Of a DNA stretch of 64,000 nucleotides, positions 12,620 to 23,902 are shown piece after piece; positions within the stretch are counted from its first letter, which is position 1, and every line of letters begins with the position of its first letter. Source of the DNA: Spongilla lacustris (Eukaryota; Porifera; Demospongiae; Spongillida; Spongillidae); the NCBI GenBank assembly GCA_949361645.1, contig OX442421.1, positions 6,142,888 to 6,206,887 on the forward strand, written 5' to 3'. The notes beneath the pieces are model-generated. The model saw nothing but the letters and a program-made list of their open reading frames with translations, did not search any database and was not told the origin of the DNA. A program made the translations under genes and the position numbers.

Positions 12620-12835
12620 AGCTCATGGGAGGTATGTGTCCCTCCTCGACCAGCTCATGGGAGGTGGTATGTGTCCCTCCTCGACCAGCTCACAGGAGGT
12701 GGTATGTGTCCCTCCTTGACCAGCTCATGGGAGGTGGTATGTGTCCCTCCTTGACCAGCTCATGGGAAGTGGTATGTGTCCCTCCTTGACCAGCTCATGG
12801 GAGGTATGTGTCCCTCCTCGACCAGCTCACAGGAT
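12620..12835. repeat. About 35-bp minisatellite, about 6 copies
   Basis: Units built on gaccagctcatgggaggt followed by ggtatgtgtccctcctc repeat six times, with some units 4-5 bp shorter. Confidence 0.9.
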
Positions 12836-13187
12836 AAAAGTCCACTGCATTGAAATGTACACTGGCAAGAGTAGCATTTACTTAGCAGTACTGGGCTGAT
12901 GGAGATCCTCTAGCTAGGTGCCTTTCAGATCATAAGTGCGGGTTAATAACTGTATTTTGCACATTTAATGATATTCTCCTGTTTACATTGCATGTGCTAG
13001 CAGGTCAGGGTAGCAATGGAAGACCAAAGCGCTTACAGACAGCCAAGCACACAGTTATAGTGTCACACCACATAGCTGGAAATGTTAGCTTCAACATGAA
13101 CACGTGACAAAAGACTTTACATCATAATTATGCCAATATATGTCCGATCGGTATTATATTGTAGCTAAGGCACCTGGAAAATAAAAT

Positions 13188-13221
<34 letters not shown>

Positions 13222-13262
13222 TCACACAAGCATATTGTTCTTCTCTGATGGCACCGATAGGG

Positions 13263-16721
<3,459 letters not shown>

Positions 16722-16780
16722 TTTTTAAAAGTCAGTAAGGTTTTAAATTTTTAAATTTTACTTCAGCTTGCGATAATTAG
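16722..16780. promoter_or_regulatory. 59-bp divergent interval between katanin and DHHC start codons
   Basis: Only 59 bp, strongly A/T-rich (ttttaaatttttaaatttta), separate the two start codons. Both 5' UTRs and any shared promoter must fit here or overlap the coding sequences, unless unseen upstream non-coding exons exist. No TATA box or other site can be assigned with confidence. Confidence 0.6.
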
Positions 16781-17710
16781 ATGTATTGGTTTGTAGGTAT
16801 CGTGATAGTGCTGGTACTTGTGCTCCAGCTTCCTTTGCTGGTGGACCTCTTGCGTGTCATATGTCCAGGAAGAAGCATAACGAGGCTCACCAGCAAGCTA
16901 ACGAGCATCTTGTTGGTGTACTTCATGAACATGGTTTTCCTCATCGTACTGGGATATTTTCTGCTTATATTTCTACCACTCGCCGTAGGAGACCTCTACT
17001 CGATCAAAGGCGTCTGTCACATTGTGTTTGCGTTGTGGCTTTGGCTGAACGTTGTTGTGAACTACCATTACGCCGTATTTGTGCATCCTGGAGAGGCTGC
17101 TGCTCCCGCTGCAACGGGAACGAGGAGTAGTGAAACTGTTACCGAGCCCCCCGCACCCCGAAACGGGTTAGAGTGGCAGCCAAAGGTTTCCCACTACTGC
17201 CGCAATTGCAAAGTGCAGGTATCATACATGGACCACCACTGCCCGTTTACGAACAACTGCGTCGGAGAGAAAAACTACAGTTACTTCCTACTCGGCTTGA
17301 CATACGGGACCGTGGGTCTGGCCTACGCCGCTATCATGAGTTACCCTGCGTTCAGGGAATGCATATTGTCGGTGTCGTGGACGTTCTATCGCTATGGAAA
17401 GCGCAGTACCAGCGACTTTTGCAGCGACCTCTCCGTGCACAGTATGATTTTCATCGCGGTTTTTGCCGGTTTGCTAAGCGCCTATTTTATGTTCGTGGTG
17501 CAGTGGGCGTTGATCCTGTCCGACGTACCAACCTGCGAGGCCCTGAAACACATGGGTCGGATGCCCGTACTTAGATTTATGTGGCAGAGGCTGGTCGGGA
17601 AGAAGTTCTTGGAGCCAAACAGTAGGCTGAATACCCTTCTACTGAAGCAGAGGCCGCACCCCTTGTGGCTCCTGCTTCCGGTTAGGAATTACAAGCCGAA
17701 GTCTGAATAA
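16781..17710 (+). CDS. DHHC-type protein S-palmitoyltransferase
   Basis: An intronless 309-aa integral membrane enzyme that would transfer palmitate from palmitoyl-CoA to cysteines of target proteins, normally at the ER, Golgi or plasma membrane. Hydrophobic segments lie near residues 2-22, 44-68, 77-100, 165-190 and 217-243. The Cys-rich domain sits on the cytosolic loop after the first set: HYCRNCKVQVSYMDHHCPF (138-156) with the catalytic DHHC at 151-154, followed by NNCVGEKNYSYF. It is shorter than many ZDHHC proteins, and I cannot assign it to a numbered vertebrate member. The start is the first ATG after the divergent katanin start. Its TAA stop is embedded in an AATAAA signal. The lack of introns may mean an old retrocopy, or simply a compact gene. 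Confidence 0.93.
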   Translation: MYWFVGIVIVLVLVLQLPLLVDLLRVICPGRSITRLTSKLTSILLVYFMNMVFLIVLGYFLLIFLPLAVGDLYSIKGVCHIVFALWLWLNVVVNYHYAVFVHPGEAAAPAATGTRSSETVTEPPAPRNGLEWQPKVSHYCRNCKVQVSYMDHHCPFTNNCVGEKNYSYFLLGLTYGTVGLAYAAIMSYPAFRECILSVSWTFYRYGKRSTSDFCSDLSVHSMIFIAVFAGLLSAYFMFVVQWALILSDVPTCEALKHMGRMPVLRFMWQRLVGKKFLEPNSRLNTLLLKQRPHPLWLLLPVRNYKPKSE

Positions 17711-17711
17711 A
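17706..17711 (+). terminator. Polyadenylation signal overlapping the DHHC stop codon
   Basis: AATAAA at 17706-17711 contains the TAA stop (17708-17710). Only 97 bp separate this stop from the stop of the convergent carrier gene, so a signal this early would keep the 3' UTR very short. Confidence 0.5.
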
Positions 17712-17807
17712 AAATTTGCATACAAAAGAGGAAGAAAAAAAATATTTGAAGCCAATGTTGAATGTGGTTGCAATGCACGTGTGTGTCCATGTGTGATGTG
17801 TGTACAC

Positions 17808-18869
17808 TCAGGTGTGTAAGCGACGATTATGTTCTGAGAAGTACGTTCTACAAGCTTCATAGCTTGTTATCATAATAGCACAGGCAGGTGCGATCTTGAC
17901 ACACCTGGGGACTAGTCCAGCATACAGCCCAGAGAAACCGTGTTTGGAGACGATTTTCTCTACGACGGATGCAAGCGAGCCTGCGCCCAGTCTCTTTGCA
18001 TTGGGTCCAGACTTGCCCAGGTCAACCTGCATGTGTGTTTTTACAACATCAAGTGGATTTGTCAACACCGCTGCAATTATTCCCGACAAACTGCCAGCAG
18101 CAAACGGCACCACAGGGTAGTAGCGAGGTTCCAAAGAGAGCGTGAATTGTAGTTTGAAGTATTCGTATCCAATCCAGTAGGTGATTGAAAAAGGTACGTC
18201 TCTCAATAACATGGGGTAAAGGCCCCTCCACAGGCTAAACAGTCCTTTTGTTTTGATGGTTGAGTTTAGAACGCCAAGAAGGTCCCTGTAATTGTGACCA
18301 TGCTGTGCTTGCAGTTTAGTTCTCAGCAGTTCGATGGGACAGACGGCAATCACCGCCACACTTCTGGCCAGGGATCCTGCCAGCAGCGGTGCAACGATGT
18401 TTACTTGCTCCGGTTTGAATCCAAACTTCACTTTCAACATGTCGTAAGTTGAATAGTAGATGACAGTGGACGGGACTGCCATTAACAGTGTGGGAGACAA
18501 CCCTTTCCACCACGACGAAATTCCTTCAAGTTCTGCTATCTTCACGAAAGCATCAAATGTACCCTTGAACTTAGGTGTTGAAGAGATTTGGCCAGTTGCG
18601 TCGCAAATGCTAACGCCGTCCAAGCACTTGCAATCTATCAGAAAGCATGGCTTGGCGAAGGAAGAGAACTGCTGCTGTGCTTGTAGTCGAACTTTGACAA
18701 CGTCAAAGGGAGTGGTGAGGACAGAAGTCAGTAAGGCTCCTGAACATGCCGACGCCATCTGCTGAAGAGGAGTTATCATAATCTGCAGATGCAAGCTATT
18801 TCTGTCGTCCACGGTGGAGCCACGAGCCATGTCTTTGTCAGTGTAAACGCTACCCTTAGGCGCAAACAT
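17808..18869 (-). CDS. Mitochondrial carrier, SLC25A39/SLC25A40 type
   Basis: An intronless 353-aa inner-membrane carrier with the three-fold repeat of the SLC25 family: signatures PFDVVKVRLQAQQ (54-66), CPIELLRTKLQAQHG and NPLDVVKTHMQ, each opening a pair of membrane helices. Overall sequence and the long first matrix loop match SLC25A39/40, the proteins needed for mitochondrial glutathione import in vertebrates. That loop holds four cysteines at 75, 80, 82 and 89; in SLC25A39 a cysteine cluster in the same loop is reported to sense iron-sulfur status. Transport of glutathione here is inferred from family. The gene is convergent with the DHHC gene and divergent from CHMP1. The first ATG of the open frame was used; a later Met at 31 could also serve. 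Confidence 0.92.
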   Translation of the reverse strand: MFAPKGSVYTDKDMARGSTVDDRNSLHLQIMITPLQQMASACSGALLTSVLTTPFDVVKVRLQAQQQFSSFAKPCFLIDCKCLDGVSICDATGQISSTPKFKGTFDAFVKIAELEGISSWWKGLSPTLLMAVPSTVIYYSTYDMLKVKFGFKPEQVNIVAPLLAGSLARSVAVIAVCPIELLRTKLQAQHGHNYRDLLGVLNSTIKTKGLFSLWRGLYPMLLRDVPFSITYWIGYEYFKLQFTLSLEPRYYPVVPFAAGSLSGIIAAVLTNPLDVVKTHMQVDLGKSGPNAKRLGAGSLASVVEKIVSKHGFSGLYAGLVPRCVKIAPACAIMITSYEACRTYFSEHNRRLHT

Positions 18870-19217
18870 GTTACCACCAGGTAGTCACGTGATCAAAAAA
18901 GTGTCTACTTGTATAAATTAGTATATTACATAAAATTACATTGTTGAATTCCGCTCCAATAAACTGGTTAGTGGAATGCCGTTGCTGTTTTAAAAACTAA
19001 CTGCACTGTTGAGGTACATGTATCCTTGGTTTGTATATGTACATGTATGGTTTTGAATTCGAGGTGACGCACACCATAAACATTCCTGTCGCTAAAAATA
19101 GACAATGTCGTCACACGACGGTCACATGATAACTAGTGCACAATAATAATAGCCGTAGCGTGTCGACTCCTCAAGAAACGATTGTTATTGTTCACAGTTG
19201 AACCCGAACTCTTCAAG
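18870..19217. promoter_or_regulatory. 348-bp divergent promoter between carrier and CHMP1
   Basis: This interval separates the start codons of the carrier (-) and CHMP1 (+). A GTCACGTGAT E-box (18884-18893) lies 15 bp upstream of the carrier ATG, and a related gtcacatgat lies near 19120 on the CHMP1 side. The GTCACGTG core matches the consensus bound by MiT/TFE bHLH factors in animals, but a 6-bp core occurs by chance and no function is shown. Confidence 0.4.
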
Positions 19218-20128
19218 ATGTCTTCGGCAATGGAGAGTATCCTTCATGTGTGAAAGCTTCATGAGTAACTGAGTGGGAGGGTGCGGTTGGGCGCTAATTT
19301 GTGTTGTGGTACCACATACGTCAGCAACTCTTTATACTAGTAGTAGGAGCTATGTGCGTGTCTTACATGTTGAAAGTGTGTTCCTTAACGCGTCTTCTTG
19401 AAAAGAAAATCTATTCAATCTCAAGGTAAGCATGTATTGCGTAATGCAGCTTTGTGGTAAGGTGCGTTGGTTGGCTTTTGTATAGTTTGCTTCAAAGCAA
19501 ATGGAACGAAGTGCCAGAAAGTGTGAGAAAGACGAGAAGGCCGAGAAGATCAAGCTGAAGAAGGTGAGGTTCTGAACGTAGTCGTCGAGTTCTCTCATCG
19601 TAAAAACTTTCAGGCTCTTCAGAAAGGGAACGTCGAAGGGGCACGAATACATGCAGAGAACGCCATCAGACAGAAGAACCAGGTGAGGAGAGCCGTTGCC
19701 AGCTTTCATAAGGGACCTAAAATTGCACCTATATGCATATATATCACAGGGTCTCAACTTTCAACGTATGAGCGCAAGAGTGGATGGTGTTGCATCACGT
19801 GTTCAGTCTGCAATTCAAATGAGACAAGTGAGTGTCATAGAATGCTCGCTCCATGAACCTTTATTATTGTGTGGACCAGGTAACTGGGGCCATGGCAGGT
19901 GTGGTGAAGTCGATGGATACGGCCCTCAAATCCATGAATCTTGAAAAGGTTTGTGCTAACTCGGCAGACTTCCAGTCCTACCTGTGGCTATGTCACTCTT
20001 ATGGTTTTCAGGTGTCGCATATTATGGACCAGTTTGAACGTGATTTTGAGCACCTAGATGTTCAGACACAGACCATGGAGGATGCTATGAGTGGTGTTAC
20101 TACCCTTACTACACCAGAGGTGTGTGTG

Positions 20129-20202
<74 letters not shown>

Positions 20203-21198
20203 CTTTCCAAGAGACCCTTTTCAGTCAGTGATAGCTCACCTCCCCATAATGGTCTTAAGTTGTAATGCCTGACTAATTTAATTATTGCAGAATTAACTTT
20301 TTTATTTAAGAGGTTGAGAGAGAGAGCTCACATGTTATGGACCTGTATTGAAATTAGATTTTGAAATGAATATCCAATATGCTAAATTACATACATAAGC
20401 ACACATGCACATGTTAGTACACACACACACACACATGCACACACACACGCACACATACACATGCACACACACACATGCACACACACACATGCACATACAC
20501 ACGTGTACACACACATGCACACACACACACACACACACACACACACCAAAGAACTTATTGGTTTTGTTTGGTTGTAACGCATGCACACACAACACACACC
20601 ACCACCTCATGTCATGTGTGAACCTTTTCATATGCAGGATCAAGTGCAGGGTTTGATGATGCAAGCGGCTGATGAAGCAGGGTAAGTGTGCACATCACAC
20701 AGGTGAGGAATTACCTCACCTGACCAGCATGGCACAGACATCATGCCATTGTCATGTGACCTTATGGTTGGTGTTATTGGTTTGATATCACTTATATTCC
20801 TTTTAATTAATGTGATATGACCTTGGCCGTTGATTCCATTGGTTAAGTGTGTCCTTTTAGACATGTCATGTGCTTTATGATCTCAGACATCATGCCATTG
20901 TCATGTGACCTTATGGTTGATTTTGTTATTGGTTTGATGGTCGTTGATTCCATTGGTTAAGTGCACATGTCCTTTTTAAAGACATGTCATGTGCTATATG
21001 ATCTTGTCACTTTTATGTCCCACCATCAGACTGGAGCTCAACCTGGAGCTACCCAGTGCAGCCTCTGGGGTGGCAGCATCATCAGCAGAACAGGTAGAAG
21101 CCCACTTGCATGATTGGACGTAGCCATTATTCATTGGTCTCTTGTAACGACTCTAGGACGAGCTATCTGCCAGGTTAGCACAGCTAAGGAACTCATGA
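19218..21198 (+). CDS. CHMP1: CHMP1, ESCRT-III subunit
   Basis: CHMP1 polymerises late on endosomal and midbody membranes and recruits Vps4 and other MIT proteins. Ten exons: 19218-19236, 19406-19425, 19486-19563, 19614-19682, 19750-19827, 19880-19948, 20012-20119, 20638-20681, 21030-21093 and 21157-21198. They total 197 codons (196 aa, the usual length of CHMP1A). The protein opens MSSAMEKNLFNLKFASKQ, has the basic alpha1 region (KDEKAEKIKLKK), RMSARVDGVASRV and MAGVVKSMDTALKSMNLEK, and ends in the MIT-interacting helix DELSARLAQLRNS. The first two coding exons are only 19 and 20 nt, but phases fit perfectly and the joined sequence matches the family. One intron holds a (GT)n run (20120-20199) and another CA-rich sequence (20400-20550). 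Confidence 0.96.
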
Positions 21199-21374
21199 TT
21201 CAGCAGCTCCCCTCTTGGCAGTCCTCAAGCCTCTTGTTATCCTTAGTGGACTTGACAAGGATAATGTTAAACAAAGAGTTGTATGTGTTTTATTTTATGC
21301 TATTCCTTGCATGAGTGTCTGTTTTACTCATTTAACATGCTGTACACGTTCTAATTTTTCCTGAAATGATGTAA

Positions 21375-21380
21375 AATAAA
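21375..21380 (+). terminator. Polyadenylation signal of CHMP1
   Basis: AATAAA lies 177 bp after the CHMP1 stop. It is about 80 bp from the stop of the convergent CCDC28 gene, so the two transcripts probably share or overlap their 3' ends. Confidence 0.6.
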
Positions 21381-21435
21381 AATAACAGAAGACTCAACAA
21401 GTGGGCATTAAAAAATATACATTGAATGAACCTGA

Positions 21436-21441
21436 TTTATT
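21436..21441 (-). terminator. Polyadenylation signal of CCDC28 homologue
   Basis: TTTATT on the plus strand (AATAAA on minus) lies only about 16 nt past the stop codon at 21457. Confidence 0.5.
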
Positions 21442-21456
21442 AATGGTGTGGTGGTT

Positions 21457-22680
21457 TTAAAGTGGTGTAGTCCGACCATCTAAGGGTTCATCTTGTCTGG
21501 TATCACGTATGGTGACTTTCTTGGTCTGTCTTACATGCTTTGGCCCACCAATATCTGTAGACAGGGATTGTCTAAGAAACAGACAGTCAAGGGAATAGGG
21601 TGCTGTGCTGGGGTGAGTAACAGTTAAACAAAACATCTACTTAAAAAAAGATACATTTCGTTTCCAAGTGCTTCAAGCTTTGAGAGACCACAAACAGTAG
21701 GGGTAAAGATGACATCATTGTATTTGGGCAAGTAAAGCTGATGGAACTCACCGCTTGGGTTAGTTCATGAAGAGATAGGTCATCTTTCACTTCTTCATTG
21801 GTACTCACTTTTCTGAAGTGAAGTGAAATATGACATCACCTTGCTGTACACAAGCATAAAGAACACACACACCCCGAATCAGAACTACACCTAATAAATG
21901 CCCCCCTGTGCAGCAAAAACACAACTGGCAGTAGGCTGAAGTGAGAAATTACATGTACATGACCAACTTCTAACATGCACTACCCAATGAGAGAGGCGGA
22001 TCATCTGCCACAAACATGGCATAAAAATGAATATCTTAACTGCACACTGCAACGCCAATTTAAACCGGTTGCTGGTGCCAGCCACCTCCCTAACTAACCT
22101 TCCCAATTATGGTCACGTACAAATAAGATACGAGATAAACAGTTAGGAATCCTAGTATGAGCCAAGGCGACCGAATGACCCGCAACTATCTCAGCATCTC
22201 CGTGTTAGGAAGCGAATACATACAAATCTTACCCCAGAATTAAATAGCCTACAAATCCGCCCTGCCGGTGCTTAGGGTAAAGAGATGCTATTAATAGTAG
22301 GTAACCATGCGGTGCGTCATGTATAGGCCTACCTCTCCTGATTGATCCGCACTTGGTCAATTTCGAAATGCTTCAGAGTTAGTTTCTCCTGCATTTCTCT
22401 GATCCCATTCATTTTTTGGAGCATGTCGGAATTACCTGCAACCCCACAAGGGTAGTGGCATGTAGCGTTGTGATGATGTGTTAAACCCGAGGTTAAACCT
22501 ACCGAACGCATTCAGTTTCCCTTCTTCAAAGTCCTCTAGCAGCTGGTTAAGCGACTGCTCAGATTCCTTGACTGCTTGAAACTGTGATCTCGATTTGTGT
22601 TTAAGAGAAGGTTTAGCCTTAGGACTTCTAGTTGACTTAGGTTCCACTACTCGGATTCTCGGATCAAGGACAGACGCCAT
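21457..22680 (-). CDS. CCDC28A/B homologue (small coiled-coil protein)
   Basis: Five exons on the minus strand: 22680-22503, 22435-22333, 21812-21752, 21677-21655 and 21571-21457. They total 160 codons (159 aa). The recognisable core is LNQLLEDFEEGKLNAFG followed by MNGIREMQEKLTLKHFEID, which matches the conserved region of vertebrate CCDC28A/B; CCDC28B is linked to cilia and to TORC2 regulation. The N-terminus is basic and Ser/Lys-rich, and the C-terminus (DIGGPKHVRQTKKV) is not conserved that I can see. The fourth exon is a 23-nt microexon, inferred because only it restores the frame between its neighbours; that part is the least certain. Starts 91 bp from the divergent eL24 gene. Confidence 0.8.
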
Positions 22681-22771
22681 TTTCTATTTACATTTAAGGT
22701 GGTACATAAGCTCACGTGCATTATCGCTCCGTCCTTTTTTTTTTGCATGAAAACAGGCTTGGTACAATAAA
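22681..22771. promoter_or_regulatory. 91-bp divergent promoter of CCDC28 and eL24 with TOP-like tract
   Basis: The interval contains a CACGTG at 22712-22717 and a pyrimidine tract starting ctccgtcctttttttttt at 22726. A pyrimidine tract at the transcription start is the usual 5' TOP signal of ribosomal-protein mRNAs and would place the eL24 start near 22726-22733. The start site is inferred, not observed. Confidence 0.5.
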
Positions 22772-23542
22772 ATGAAGTAAGTAATCGGTCTGGATCGAGT
22801 TGTACGTTTGCACTCCGTAGCAGAGAATCTGCTTTCGTCGTACTACAGAGAGTTCTTTTTCTGTTGCGTGTAATCTGACTTCTCTATAGGCTCGACGTGT
22901 GCCATTTTAGCGGTTACAAAATCCAGCCTGGCCGAGGGAGGAGGTATATTCGTACCGATGGGAAGGTAAGTTCTTATAGCTAGGTTTCAATGGTTTTGTA
23001 CAGACGTACGCTAAAGGTCTCTACTTGTGACCCATTCAGGTGTTCAACTTCATGAATGGAAAATGCAGGCGGTCATATTTCATGCACCGTAACCCCAGAG
23101 ATGTTCTTTGGACTGTGCTGTACAGACGTAAGCACAAGAAAGGGACACTGAACGAGGAACAGAGCAAGAAGAGAACAAAGCGCACTGTCAAACATGCAAA
23201 GCCTATTCAAGGAACCACACTCGAGGTCATCCTGCAGAAGAGGAACATGAAGCCCGAAGTAAGGAAAGCCCAGAGAGAACAGGCCATCAGGTTTGTTGTT
23301 TTCGTAGTGTTGCTTCTATCGCATTGTGCATTTTAAAACAACCCAGGACTGCTAGAGAAAAAGCTGCTCTTCAAAAAAAATCTAAGCAGCAAGTTGCCCA
23401 GAAGGTGAATTTTATTTTTTAAAACTATGAAAAGCTGTCATGACCATCTGTTCTGTGCTAGGCTGTTCTGAAGCAACAACCCAAACAAGTTTCAAAGCAA
23501 CCGAAACCTGCAAAAGCCAAGCAGTCTGGAAAGAGATACTAG
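22772..23542 (+). CDS. RPL24: 60S ribosomal protein eL24
   Basis: A large-subunit protein of the cytosolic ribosome. Exons: 22772-22776 (ATG plus two bases only), 22890-22965, 23040-23290, 23347-23404 and 23462-23542. They total 157 codons (156 aa, the normal size). The N-terminus [20 protein letters not shown] and the [16 protein letters not shown] segment carry the zinc-ribbon-like part; [14 protein letters not shown] and the Lys-rich tail are typical. A five-nucleotide coding part of exon 1 fits the common ribosomal-protein pattern of an intron right after the start codon. Its pyrimidine-rich leader supports the assignment. Confidence 0.97.
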
Positions 23543-23902
23543 TGACTCTTGTTGGGCACACTTTCATATAATGATTATTAATGTTTCGGCTCACAATGGT
23601 TTGATAATGCGTTACCGTTTTAAAAAAAGTAAAACCTCATAATCACCGAAATTCGTAGAGCACGTGGCTTACGCATTACTTATTTAGATATACGGTATCT
23701 TCCCACAAGAGGGAAAAATGGCGTTAAGTGCCCTGTTCCAATTGCCTACGGATACTGTTGTTACTGCAGTAGTGCTTTTTTTAAGGAAGTAATACATCTA
23801 GTATTTAAAAGCAAGGATTCTAATAGTAAGGAGTACTCTTCTGCCTACTTTGGGACCCAAGTATTGATATGATCGAGACCTGTGCTTGATACACCATCGA
23901 GA

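Larger units (their letters stand above)
10558..13262. other. 2.7 kb without a supported gene
   Basis: Apart from the tandem repeats listed separately, this stretch holds a near-exact pair of about 37 bp (11261-11336, cccacctgtcatcaaggtca), two poly-C runs (11505-11524 and 11581-11596) and a (CA)n run at 13190-13219. The reading frames at 11940-12350 do not resemble anything I recognise and lack consistent splice structure. It probably contains the 3' UTR of the exchange factor and the 3' flank of katanin. Confidence 0.6.
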
